Assembly: GCA_002369025.1 (NCBI GenBank)
Contig: DFDV01000156.1
Coordinates: 1 to 20,482 of the forward strand
Direction of reading: 5' to 3'
Length of the DNA: 20,482 bases
Source: Treponema sp. UBA3819
Lineage (GTDB): Bacteria > Spirochaetota > Spirochaetia > Treponematales > Treponemataceae
The notes beneath the pieces are model-generated. The model searched no databases, had not been told where the DNA came from, and worked only from the letters and a program-made list of their open reading frames with translations. This document shows, piece by piece, positions 12,463-19,605 of the stretch; position 1 is the stretch's first letter, and each line of letters starts with the position of its first letter. The position numbers and the translations under genes are program-made.

Positions 12463-13560
12463 ATGACACCCGTTCATATCGTTCAGCAGACAGCTCAGTC
12501 TCCTCAGGGAAAGCGCCCGGGATTACAGGCGGGTTCTGTTGTGACTGCCCGGGTAGTTCAGGCCCTTGGCGGGGGAAAGTATGCCGTTTCCCTTGGCGGG
12601 CAGATGATTTCAGTCCGTTCAGCCCTGCCCATGCAGCCGGGAAAGACTTTTAGTGCAAAAATCGGCCTGAGCGGTAATCAGGTTGTGCTCTCCCTGGTGG
12701 GAAATGAAAAAGCTTCTCCCCTTGTAACGCAGTTTACATCCGCTTCCCTTGAGCAGGGAATAAATCCTCAACTTTCTCAACTGCTTGCATCTCTGGGACT
12801 GCCGCCTACGGAAGATGCTTTTCACCTTCTGCAGTTTGCCCGGGCAATGGAAATGAAACTGGAAGCCCGTCAGCTGCGAAAAGCACTGACAAGGGTAGAA
12901 GAAAATGAAAATGGCGGGGAAGATGTGCAGACTGCATTGGTTATGGATGAAAAGGGCATGGGCTCTGATGCAGTGCAGTCTGTAAGGAATGGCATGGGCG
13001 GCGGTCAGAAAAATAGTGACGAAGAAAAGAAAAATAAGGAAAATGATGAACATGACGGGGAAGACCTGCAAAAATCAAAGGATGCGGTACAGGCAGATGT
13101 AAATGAATCTGAGCTGGTGAGGGAGTATTTTTCTTCGGTGAATGAAGCGGCCGGAAAAAATGAAATCGGAGCCCTGTCTTTCTTTAATTCCCTTCATGGC
13201 GGAGAAAAGGCTTCGGACGCTTCCCGCTGGATTATGCTTCCTTTTGAGTGGACTTTGGGCTATCAGGGAATTATCAGGATTCTTACGGAAAAAGGACAGA
13301 AAAAAATCCGTGAAATCATAATAAATGCAAAAAATCTACACACAAGCTGGAATTTTGTGGTATACTGTAAGCAGGGAAACATTGATACCGTGCGCTTTTC
13401 GCGCTTTCCGCTGTCTGGAGACGGTGAAGAACTTGCCCGGGAACTGCAGAAAATGCTTCTTCCTGTATTCAGCAGGCTCAGGTCTGTGGAGTATGTGGCG
13501 GAGCTTGAGGGCTGGTGCAAGCAGGATTTTCCTGTGGAAAGAGTCGGAGGGCTGGTCTGA
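12463..13560 (+). CDS. FliK-like protein (YlqG-type), upstream of the FlhB C-terminal homologue
   Basis: The 365 residues fall into three parts: an N-terminal beta-rich module (about 21-80, GSVVTARVVQALGGGKYAVS...), a helical segment and then a highly charged, low-complexity linker (about 145-218, rich in Glu, Asp, Lys and Asn), and a C-terminal globular part (255-365) beginning RWIMLPFEWTLGYQGIIRIL, similar in layout to FliK-type hook-length proteins and to Bacillus YlqG. The pairing with a free-standing FlhB C-terminal-like protein after the rplS block is also the Bacillus arrangement. FliK proteins contact the C-terminal domain of FlhB to switch export specificity, so a role in flagellar export is a reasonable inference. 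It overlaps the next gene by one base (TGATG). Confidence 0.7.
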   Translation: MTPVHIVQQTAQSPQGKRPGLQAGSVVTARVVQALGGGKYAVSLGGQMISVRSALPMQPGKTFSAKIGLSGNQVVLSLVGNEKASPLVTQFTSASLEQGINPQLSQLLASLGLPPTEDAFHLLQFARAMEMKLEARQLRKALTRVEENENGGEDVQTALVMDEKGMGSDAVQSVRNGMGGGQKNSDEEKKNKENDEHDGEDLQKSKDAVQADVNESELVREYFSSVNEAAGKNEIGALSFFNSLHGGEKASDASRWIMLPFEWTLGYQGIIRILTEKGQKKIREIIINAKNLHTSWNFVVYCKQGNIDTVRFSRFPLSGDGEELARELQKMLLPVFSRLRSVEYVAELEGWCKQDFPVERVGGLV

Positions 13561-13826
13561 TGAAAAAGGCTGTAGCGCTCAAGTATCCAAAAGAGGCGGA
13601 CGCTCCCTATATCAGTGCGATTGCAAAAGGTGCGCTTGCAGACAGGCTTTTGGAAATTGCGCGGGAGCATAATGTGCCGCTGGTTCAGGATGAAGCGCTT
13701 GCGAATGTGCTTGCCGTGCAGCAGATTGGCGATGTTATTCCCGAAGAAACCTATGAAGTGCTTGCAAAGATATTTGCTTTTATTGCAAGGATTGATTCTG
13801 AGGAGCAGAGGTACAGACTGCAATGA
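13560..13826 (+). CDS. Stand-alone FlhB C-terminal domain-like protein (YlqH-type)
   Basis: An 88-residue protein that aligns with the part of FlhB/YscU family proteins after the autocleavage motif. MKKAVALKYPKEADAPYISA corresponds to the segment that follows NPTH in FlhB, then AKGALADRLLEIAREHNVPL, VQDEALANVLA and IGDVIPEETYEVLAKIFAFI. It lacks the NPTH motif and all membrane helices, so it represents only the cytoplasmic subdomain. Known relatives (Bacillus YlqH, FlhX) can partly substitute for, or interact with, FlhB. Its start and stop overlap the neighbouring genes by one and four bases. Confidence 0.85.
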   Translation: MKKAVALKYPKEADAPYISAIAKGALADRLLEIAREHNVPLVQDEALANVLAVQQIGDVIPEETYEVLAKIFAFIARIDSEEQRYRLQ

Positions 13827-14092
13827 ATTTTAAGAAAATCAGTTGTGACGACATTGCTATAGGCGTACGCTTTTCTGCTCCGGTCTTCTTTGATGACGGT
13901 GAAAATATGTTTCTGGCAGAAGGAAAGTCAGCTAAGGCTTATCACCTTGCTACAATCAAACGCTGGAAAGTACCTTATCTTCTGAGTTACGGACATATCA
14001 TTCATGATTTTGATGCTAATGGCGTGAACAAAGTTGAAGATGAGGATGTAGAAGAACTGGAAGGCCTTGAAGAACTGGATTCAGTTGACTGA
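13823..14092 (+). CDS. Small acidic protein resembling the N-terminal module of HD-GYP proteins
   Basis: An 89-residue protein overlapping the previous gene by four bases (ATGA). Residues 1-60 (KKISCDDIAIGVRFSAPVFF...TIKRWKVPYLLSYGHII) have the pattern of the short module that often precedes HD-GYP phosphodiesterase domains: a start of 'I..DDL..G', a hydrophobic strand pair, then a helix and 'W.VPYLL..G'. No HD domain follows; instead the C-terminus (68-89) is nearly all Glu, Asp and Leu. It may be a binding module for a signalling or motility protein. The family link is tentative; the gene itself is well supported by its overlaps and frame. Confidence 0.7.
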   Translation: MNFKKISCDDIAIGVRFSAPVFFDDGENMFLAEGKSAKAYHLATIKRWKVPYLLSYGHIIHDFDANGVNKVEDEDVEELEGLEELDSVD

Positions 14093-14456
14093 TACTTCAA
14101 CAAAGCAGATTGGAGATGAAGGAGAAGAAAAAGCCTGTCTCTGGCTGCAAAAACAGGGTTATGAAATTGTCGCGCGGAATTGGAGAACGAGGCGCGGTGA
14201 GATAGATATAATTGCGGAAAAAGGAAATCTGCTTGTCTTTGGTGAGGTAAAAACACTTCCCAGTGGTGATGCAGATACGCTTTCCCACGAGCTTGATGAA
14301 AGAAAACAGAAGAGAATTGTAGAAACTGCTAAATTGTTTCTGTTAAATCATCGAAAATATAGTAACGTTGCAATCAGGTTTGATGTTTTAGTGGTGAATA
14401 TGCCTGGTTTTAGTGACGTGTACCATATTGAAGATGCCTTTTCGGAGCTTGTATGA
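14085..14456 (+). CDS. YraN/UPF0102 family nuclease-fold protein
   Basis: About 123 residues. KQIGDEGEEKACLWLQKQGYEIVARNWRTR, then GEIDIIAEKGNLLVFGEVKT, is the characteristic YraN sequence, an RNase-H-like/PD-(D/E)XK fold with the D of EIDI and the E-V-K of GEVKT as the putative metal-binding and catalytic residues. FDVLVVN follows near the C-terminus. The role of the family is not established; a nucleic-acid processing function is assumed from the fold. The start is uncertain: the TTG at 14085 gives the usual family length and overlaps the previous gene by 8 bases, while a TTG at 14067 adds six residues. No ATG is available. It overlaps the next gene by four bases. Confidence 0.85.
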   Translation: MTDTSTKQIGDEGEEKACLWLQKQGYEIVARNWRTRRGEIDIIAEKGNLLVFGEVKTLPSGDADTLSHELDERKQKRIVETAKLFLLNHRKYSNVAIRFDVLVVNMPGFSDVYHIEDAFSELV

Positions 14457-14644
14457 TTGCGAATGTTGACGTTGCTACAACAACCTTTTCTCCCCGCGTA
14501 ATGGAATTGCGCCAGAAAATTCACGACGAAGAGTGGGTGGATTTTGCCGTGCAGCGTATTGCGCAGGTGTTGAGCCGCCGGCTTGTTGATGGAGACGAGC
14601 AGGTTTTGACACGCAAAACATTAGAACTGGTGGAAACAGTATAG
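14453..14644 (+). CDS. Small protein with a FlgM-like segment
   Basis: A 63-residue protein whose ATG overlaps the yraN-like stop by four bases (ATGA), so it is probably translationally coupled. The core RVMELRQKIHDEEW, then RIAQVLSRRL, follows the pattern of the sigma-28-binding part of FlgM (RVEALKTAIRNGEL, then KIADSLIREA in Salmonella), with one extra residue between the two blocks. The N-terminus is short, unlike enterobacterial FlgM. Its place behind FliK-like and FlhB-like genes fits a motility role. No function is proven; it could equally be an unrelated small helical protein. Confidence 0.6.
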   Translation: MIANVDVATTTFSPRVMELRQKIHDEEWVDFAVQRIAQVLSRRLVDGDEQVLTRKTLELVETV

Positions 14645-14677
14645 TTTGGTTTTTCCCGCCGGTTTTTTGGAGTGCAT

Positions 14678-15160
14678 ATGAGCCGAAATGACCGTCGTCA
14701 CGGACGTAATAACAATTGGAACAACAATCAGAAGAAGAATAATCAGAAAGATACTGCAAATCAGAAACAGAAAGAACAAAAACACTATCCGGTACATAAG
14801 ATTTCTCCTCAGGAAATCGCTGAAAAAGAAAATGCAATCCGTGAATTCAAGACCCGTTCATCTGTCTGTGAAATTTGTAACCAGCCCATTCAGGAAATGG
14901 CTTCTGCCATGGCGAACAGGGGTAGCGGAAATCCGGTCCATTTTGACTGCATCATAAAACAGTTGTCTGAAAACGAACAGTTAAGCGAAAAAGACCGTAT
15001 GACCTACATAGGAAACGGTAAATTTGCCGTTCTGCATTTTGAAAATCCCCACGATATGCGCCATTTTTCCATCGTTAAGGAAATCGAATGGGAACGTACC
15101 GAAGGAACCCGTTCTGCCTGGCGCGAAGAAATGGCCGGACTGTATAGTCAGATAAAATAA
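14678..15160 (+). CDS. Hypothetical protein with Asn/Gln-rich N-terminus and CxxC-HxxC motif
   Basis: A 160-residue protein. Residues 1-36 are made almost wholly of Asn, Gln, Lys and Arg and are probably disordered. A likely zinc site follows: C64-x2-C67 (CEIC) and H88-x2-C91 (HFDC), spaced like a treble-clef or zinc-ribbon. The C-terminal part (107-148) is a compact beta-rich region with WER and SAW elements. I do not recognise the family; nucleic-acid binding would fit the basic tail and zinc site. The ATG at 14678 is chosen because GGAG (14669-14672) lies 5 bases upstream; a GTG two codons earlier is in frame but overlaps that site. It lies 33 bases after the previous gene. Confidence 0.8.
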   Translation: MSRNDRRHGRNNNWNNNQKKNNQKDTANQKQKEQKHYPVHKISPQEIAEKENAIREFKTRSSVCEICNQPIQEMASAMANRGSGNPVHFDCIIKQLSENEQLSEKDRMTYIGNGKFAVLHFENPHDMRHFSIVKEIEWERTEGTRSAWREEMAGLYSQIK

Positions 15161-15247
15161 TATTTATTTTTAGTCTCGCCGGTTTGATTTTGACTCTCTC
15201 AGACGCTCATTTAAACGAACGTTTTTTGTGACAAGGGTCTTGCTTTA

Positions 15248-15276
15248 TTCCCAAAATTTGAAAAATGTGCTATAAT
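15248..15276 (+). promoter_or_regulatory. Promoter of the GNAT two-gene unit
   Basis: TTCCCA (15248-15253), 17-base spacer, TGC and perfect TATAAT (15271-15276). The start is near 15283, giving a leader of about 22 bases with AGGAGG (15293-15298). Confidence 0.7.
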
Positions 15277-15304
15277 AAAATAAAGACTTAACAGGAGGAC
15301 TTGT

Positions 15305-15490
15305 ATGCGAACAATAACAAAAGAATATTTATCTGAGCAAAAAAAAGAATCAAATCCTCTTTCATATATACTGAACACACCAAAACCTGATTTTACCCAA
15401 ATGCACAAAGAGAATTTGGAGTTTGAAGAATCAATGCAGAAAGCACAGGCAGAAGATCGAAAGAAGATTCTGGAGGTTCTGCAAAAATGA
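15305..15490 (+). CDS. 61-residue protein upstream of a GNAT acetyltransferase, candidate antitoxin
   Basis: A small charged protein (MRTITKEYLSEQKKESNPLS...). No ribbon-helix-helix or helix-turn-helix is obvious; residues 31-61 (QMHKENLEFEESMQKAQAED...) look like one long amphipathic helix. AGGAGG is 6 bases before the ATG, and the stop overlaps the start of the acetyltransferase by four bases (ATGA). The size, order and overlap match antitoxin-toxin modules in which the toxin is a GNAT enzyme (such as TacAT and AtaRT), but the antitoxins of those modules are ribbon-helix-helix proteins and this one is not clearly so. The unit has its own promoter and higher A+T content than its neighbours, suggesting transfer. 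Confidence 0.65.
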   Translation: MRTITKEYLSEQKKESNPLSYILNTPKPDFTQMHKENLEFEESMQKAQAEDRKKILEVLQK

Positions 15491-16062
15491 TTGTCGAGTT
15501 TTCTGTTTACGATACAAATTCTTACACAGTAGAACATCTTTTGGATTCAAAAGAAAACACAGAACTCGTTGAACAATTTGAAGTAGGAAAAAACGCAAAA
15601 GGGCTTGAGAATTATTTAAAATATGTTTCATCCGATGATGAAGAAAACAACTTTAGTCGCACATATTTAGTAAAAGACAAGATTACAAAAGAAATTGCAA
15701 GTTATTTTTCTATTCGCACAGGTTTGATAACAATGCAGGTTCAAGACGAAAAATTTGATTCAATTCCCGCCATAGAGCTTTCAAATTTTGCAGTCAATCA
15801 AAATTACAGAAAAAATCATCCCGATGTAAGCAAATTGGGTACATATACTTTTGAATACTTTGTGCTTCCCATTTCTCGTTGCCTGGCTAAATACATTGGA
15901 ATTCATGCACTTTATATTTATGCACTTCCAAATGACCGGTTGATTGAGCACTACTCAAAAATGGGGTTTTCACGTCTTCCACCAGAACAAGAACAGTTCG
16001 TGCAATTTCATGTAAAACCAAAATATGACGACGGTTGTATTTTTATGTATCAGATTTTGTAG
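15487..16062 (+). CDS. GNAT-fold acetyltransferase, candidate toxin
   Basis: A 191-residue protein. The C-terminal half has the GNAT layout: the strand IELSNFAVNQNYR (97-109), where the acetyl-CoA loop would follow (KNHPDVSKLGTYTFEYFVL, 109-127), the strand ALYIYALP (141-148) and the motif NDRLIEHYSKMGF (149-161), typical of the family's last helix and strand. The usual R/QxxGxG/A acetyl-CoA loop is not clear: SKLGTY stands in its place. The 80 N-terminal residues are less recognisable. GGAGG lies 10 bases before the ATG, within the upstream gene. GNAT toxins acetylate aminoacyl-tRNA; ordinary GNATs modify small molecules or proteins, and the sequence alone does not decide between these. Confidence 0.75.
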   Translation: MIVEFSVYDTNSYTVEHLLDSKENTELVEQFEVGKNAKGLENYLKYVSSDDEENNFSRTYLVKDKITKEIASYFSIRTGLITMQVQDEKFDSIPAIELSNFAVNQNYRKNHPDVSKLGTYTFEYFVLPISRCLAKYIGIHALYIYALPNDRLIEHYSKMGFSRLPPEQEQFVQFHVKPKYDDGCIFMYQIL

Positions 16063-16164
16063 GCTCAACAGATTATGCGACAAGATGACAGCACAAAAAA
16101 CGTTAAAAAAAGCTGCGAGAAAAATTAAAAGCACTTGGTGAAGTAGAATCATATTGAACCTCTC

Positions 16165-16320
16165 CAGACTCGCGCAAGGGATTGTAGCACCGGCGCAAGC
16201 CGTTCGTGCGAGTTTGCAGGGCAAACTCGTGAAGCAACCGTAAGGTTGCGACGAATGGAGCGCGGTTAGCGCGGAAGTGCGGAAAGCCCGACCCGACTTC
16301 AGGCGGGATGCGCCCGTAAA
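16165..16320 (+). repeat. GC-rich folded element with a three-way junction (dispersed repeat or small RNA candidate)
   Basis: Successive perfect or near-perfect stems are CGGC-GCAA-GCCG (16191-16202), CGAGTTTGC/GCAAACTCG (16209-16217/16221-16229), GCAACC-GTAA-GGTTGC (16234-16249), GCGC/GCGC (16260-16272) and CCCG/CGGG (16292-16307). The second and third are enclosed by an eight-pair stem 16200-16207 with 16251-16258 (one G-U), making a compact three-way junction; it competes with the first stem. Two loops (GCAA, GTAA) are GNRA tetraloops, typical of folded RNA. The base composition differs sharply from the AT-rich flanks. I believe similar sequences occur repeatedly in Treponema genomes, but this was not checked. 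Confidence 0.55.
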
Positions 16321-16342
16321 AATTTCAAGGTAAAAATCACCA

Positions 16343-16371
16343 TTGTCATTCTGGGTATAATTCATTACAAT
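16343..16371 (+). promoter_or_regulatory. thrA promoter
   Basis: TTGTCA (16343-16348), 17-base spacer, TACAAT (16366-16371). The start is near 16378 with a short leader and GAGGA just before the ATG. A TATAAT at 16356-16361 is an alternative -10 without a good -35. Confidence 0.65.
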
Positions 16372-16402
16372 AGAAAAAAGTTATTATTTTTTGTGAGGAA
16401 GT

Positions 16403-18904
16403 ATGCTTACACTTAAATTTGGCGGCACTTCAATGGGAGATGCCCGCAGAATTCTTGATTCCGTAGAAATTATGATTAACCGTGCAAAGACTGACCGCGT
16501 GAGTGTGATTGTGTCTGCTGTGGCAGGCGTGTCAAATGCTCTTCAGGCGGCGATTGACGGTTGTGTTGCGGGAACAGGAAAGCCTGCAGACTATGTGGAA
16601 GCAATCCGTAAGACTCACGAAGAAATCTGTGATGAACTGCATGCAAATGTAAAGGATTTTATTGCTGCAGACGTGCTCAAAAAAATCGAATCTAATTTTG
16701 AAGAACTTGAAAAACTGCTGAACGGTGTGGCAACTTTTGGTGAGTGTCCTGTTTCCATTCATTGCCGCATTATGGGTATGGGTGAACTCTGCTGTGTTCC
16801 TATCGTAAATGCTGTTCTTATTGCAAAAAAACAGCGGGTACTCCTTTTGGACAGCCGCAAATTCATTTATACCACTGGCGACCAGAAAGAAGGGGAACCG
16901 GATTATACACGCACAAGCGAGGCTCTAGGTCCATATCGCGATGGTGCAGAAAGCAATCAGCCGCAGATTCTTCTCTTCCCCGGTTTTGTCTGCTCATGGC
17001 GGGCTCATACGGAAGACAAGGATGTTATGGGACTTTTGGGTCGCAATGGTTCTGATTTTAGTGCGGCTATCATTGGCGCAGGTCTTGGTGCAAAAAAGGT
17101 TGAATTCTGGACGGATGTAGACGGAATTTACACTGCAGATCCCCGCATTGTTCCTGATGCAATTCTGGTTCAGGACATGACGTATGAAGAAGCGATGGAA
17201 CTTTCATTCTTCGGAAGCAAGGTTCTGCATCCTAAGACACTGGCTCCTCTTGCTGCCAAAGGAATTGAAGCCTGGAGTCTGAACAGCCATAATCCTTCTG
17301 CACGCGGTACAAGAATCGGAAAAGGTCCGTATGTAGATAATGAAAAGACTCCCAATGCAGTCCGCGGTATTTCCAGCCTCAAGAATGTTGCGATGGTAAG
17401 CGTAAGCGGAAGCGGCATGAAGGGACGGACGGGAACGGCAAGCCGGATTTTTGCTGCCGTAAGCCGCGCAGGTGTTTCCCTCCTGCTTATTACCCAGTCT
17501 TCTTCTGAATACACGATTACTTTCTGTGTGCGTGCAAGCCAGGCTGTGCTGGTAAAGGATGTCCTTTCTGCAGAATTTGACCTTGAAATCCGTGACGGTG
17601 TAATCAATCCCATAGAAGTAAAAGAAAATTGTGCCATTGTTTCCATTGTCGGTGACGGCATGAAGAAAAATCGTGGTGTTGCAGGCAAATTCTTTGACGC
17701 CCTTGCAAGCCGTGACATCAACATTCTGGCTATTGCCCAGGGCTCCAGCGAACGCTCAATTTCTGCTGTCGTGAGGGGAGAGTGGGGTGACCTTGCTGTT
17801 AAGGCCGCTCATATCTTCTTCTTCAATACTGCCCAGCCGGTTGAAGTTTTTGCCTTTGGTGCCGGAACTATTGGCGGCGCACTGCTTGACCAGATTCGTG
17901 ACCAGCAGCAGAAACTCCGCGCACAGAATGTGGATGTAAAGGTACTGGCAATTTCTACGCTGGACGGCATGCTGCTGGACGGAAACGGTCTTGACCTTTC
18001 TAACTGGCGTGAAGATTCAAAGAAGGCAACGAAGAAAGCAAATGTGGACGAAATCCTGCAGTTTGTAAAAGAAAATAAACCTTTAAATCCGATTTTTGTT
18101 GACTGTACGGCAAGCTATGACCTTCCCGAGCGCTATCTGGATATCCTTGCTGCCGGTATGCACATTGCAACACCTAACAAGCGTGCAAACTCCATGAGCA
18201 TGGAATTCTATCACAAGCTTCGCCAGGTGGCTAACAAGGCAAACCGCCGCTTCCTCTACGAAACAAATGTTGGTGCCGGACTTCCTATTATTGATACGCT
18301 GCAGAATCTCTTTAAGAGCGGCGACACTCTGACTGGCTTTAACGGCATTATGTCTGGTTCCCTTTCCTACATCTTTGGAAAACTGGACGAAGGCAAAAAG
18401 TTCAGTGAGGCTGTTCTTGAGGCAAAAGAACTGCGCTATACAGAGCCGGACCCCCGTGATGATCTGAAGGGAACTGATGTTGCCCGCAAGGCTCTGATTA
18501 TTGCCCGTGAAGCCGGTATGAACATTGAGCTCTCTGACATCAAGATGAACTCAATCTTCCCGGAAGGCTTTGATATTGAAGGTACAACGGAAGAATTCCT
18601 TAAGCGTCTTCCCCAGGTGGACGACTACTTTGACAAAAAGATGGCTGAACTCAAAAAGCAGGGTAAGGTACTCCGCATGGGTGCATCCATCCGTGACGGC
18701 AAGGTGAGCGTTGGTATGCTGGAAGTTGGCGCAGATGATCCTCTTTACGGCGTCCGTGGCGGCGAAAATGCCTTTGTCTTTGAAACTGCCCGCTATACAC
18801 CGATTCCGCTGACAGTCCGTGGTTACGGTGCGGGTGCCGGAGTTACTGCAGCCGGTGTCTTTGGTGACATTCTGCGTACGGTGAGCTTTAATCCGGAGCG
18901 TTAG
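16403..18904 (+). CDS. thrA: Bifunctional aspartokinase / homoserine dehydrogenase
   Basis: The 833-residue fusion catalyses the first and third steps from aspartate to homoserine, for threonine, methionine and lysine/diaminopimelate. The kinase domain starts MLTLKFGGTSMGD (substrate and ATP site) and has WTDVDGIYTADPR (236-248) and ELSFFGSKVLHPKTLAPL (266-283). Two ACT domains follow (about 328-400 and 410-480; ISSLKNVAMVSVSGSGM, NCAIVSIVGDGM), the usual site of feedback control by threonine. The dehydrogenase has the NAD(P)-binding VFAFGAGTIGGALL (482-495), TPNKRANS (590-597), YETNVGAGLPIIDTL (619-633), FNGIMSGSLSYIF (646-658) and the Asp/Lys-bearing EPDPRDDLKGTDVARKALI (681-699). Length and domain order match ThrA. 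No leader-peptide attenuator is seen upstream. Confidence 0.97.
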   Translation: MLTLKFGGTSMGDARRILDSVEIMINRAKTDRVSVIVSAVAGVSNALQAAIDGCVAGTGKPADYVEAIRKTHEEICDELHANVKDFIAADVLKKIESNFEELEKLLNGVATFGECPVSIHCRIMGMGELCCVPIVNAVLIAKKQRVLLLDSRKFIYTTGDQKEGEPDYTRTSEALGPYRDGAESNQPQILLFPGFVCSWRAHTEDKDVMGLLGRNGSDFSAAIIGAGLGAKKVEFWTDVDGIYTADPRIVPDAILVQDMTYEEAMELSFFGSKVLHPKTLAPLAAKGIEAWSLNSHNPSARGTRIGKGPYVDNEKTPNAVRGISSLKNVAMVSVSGSGMKGRTGTASRIFAAVSRAGVSLLLITQSSSEYTITFCVRASQAVLVKDVLSAEFDLEIRDGVINPIEVKENCAIVSIVGDGMKKNRGVAGKFFDALASRDINILAIAQGSSERSISAVVRGEWGDLAVKAAHIFFFNTAQPVEVFAFGAGTIGGALLDQIRDQQQKLRAQNVDVKVLAISTLDGMLLDGNGLDLSNWREDSKKATKKANVDEILQFVKENKPLNPIFVDCTASYDLPERYLDILAAGMHIATPNKRANSMSMEFYHKLRQVANKANRRFLYETNVGAGLPIIDTLQNLFKSGDTLTGFNGIMSGSLSYIFGKLDEGKKFSEAVLEAKELRYTEPDPRDDLKGTDVARKALIIAREAGMNIELSDIKMNSIFPEGFDIEGTTEEFLKRLPQVDDYFDKKMAELKKQGKVLRMGASIRDGKVSVGMLEVGADDPLYGVRGGENAFVFETARYTPIPLTVRGYGAGAGVTAAGVFGDILRTVSFNPER

Positions 18905-18919
18905 TTCCTGACAGGGCGC

Positions 18920-19549
18920 ATGGTCGTTCATTATATAACGGCAGAAGATACAGCCTCTCTTCCGGAAGATTTTTTTAAGACATACTTTCCCCGCCGCTAT
19001 GCAGAATCAAAGAAATTCCTGCATGCCCGGGATTCCCTTTTGAGCCTGGGAGCGGTATATCTGCTTTATACTGTCCTAGGGCTTAGGGAAGATGATATCA
19101 CACTTTCTGACTGGGGAAAGCCCCTTGTAAAAGACCCTGCATCCAGCCTTCATTTTAATCTTTCTCACAGCGGAAATCTTGTTGTCCTTGCTTCTGATAA
19201 GGATGATGTGGGCATTGATATTGAGCGCATTGACCCTGAAAATCTTTCTGTGGCTGATTCAGTCTTTTTGCCGGAAGAAGAAGTCTGGATGAAAGAAAAG
19301 CCTCTGGAGCGCTTTCATATTCTCTGGACACTCAAGGAAAGTGTGATGAAGGCGACGGGTCTTGGTTTTGAACTTGAGCCTTCATCATTCACTGTGTTTC
19401 CAGACGCACCCGGCTCCAGTCACATCTACAATGGAAAAGAGTGGTTTTCCCGCTGGATGCTTTTTGACGGCTATGCTCTTTCCCTTACGGCCCGCCATGA
19501 TTTTGAAATACAAGTGCAAAGGCTTAGCCTGCCTGAAAGTGAAAACTGA
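18920..19549 (+). CDS. 4'-phosphopantetheinyl transferase, Sfp type
   Basis: The enzyme moves the phosphopantetheine arm of coenzyme A onto a carrier-protein serine. The 209 residues show the family motifs LHFNLSHSGNLVVLA (77-91), DVGIDIERI (96-104) with the magnesium-binding D100 and E102, and FHILWTLKESVMKATGLGF (132-150) with E140 and the CoA/magnesium-contacting WTLKE-x-x-x-K core. Sfp-type enzymes often serve polyketide or peptide synthetases, but none is in view; it could also serve the fatty acid carrier protein. It starts 15 bases after thrA with AGGG before the ATG, so it is probably co-transcribed with thrA. Confidence 0.9.
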   Translation: MVVHYITAEDTASLPEDFFKTYFPRRYAESKKFLHARDSLLSLGAVYLLYTVLGLREDDITLSDWGKPLVKDPASSLHFNLSHSGNLVVLASDKDDVGIDIERIDPENLSVADSVFLPEEEVWMKEKPLERFHILWTLKESVMKATGLGFELEPSSFTVFPDAPGSSHIYNGKEWFSRWMLFDGYALSLTARHDFEIQVQRLSLPESEN

Positions 19550-19589
19550 GGATAACTCAAGTCCTGCTATAGAAATAAGTCCGGAAATC

Positions 19590-19598
19590 TGCTATACT
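19590..19598 (+). promoter_or_regulatory. Extended -10 promoter predicting a leaderless DAHP synthase mRNA
   Basis: TGC followed by TATACT (19593-19598), then CTTCGCC and the ATG at 19606. No -35 at the right distance and no Shine-Dalgarno sequence. The arrangement is the same, base count included, as before the FliK-like gene. Confidence 0.55.
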
Positions 19599-19605
19599 CT
19601 TCGCC

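Larger units (their letters stand above)
16063..16402. other. Intergenic region between the GNAT gene and thrA
   Basis: The first 100 bases are AT-rich with only very short open frames (MRQDDSTKNVKKSCEKN and the like), possibly eroded coding sequence. Positions 16165-16320 are a GC-rich hairpin-rich element, and 16343-16402 hold the thrA promoter and leader. No gene is supported. Confidence 0.6.

Noticed and set aside
15215..15237. Possible terminator after the zinc-type protein gene (AAACGAACGTTTTTT)
   Set aside because: The stem would need a two-base loop; no workable hairpin precedes the T-run.
16075..16140. Short open frames after the GNAT gene
   Set aside because: Under 20 codons, with no ribosome-binding site; at most remains of a third gene.
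16160..16320. Possible integron attC site next to the GNAT pair
   Set aside because: Treponema denticola has an integron, but the paired RYYYAAC / GTTRRRY ends could not be found at the bounds of this element.
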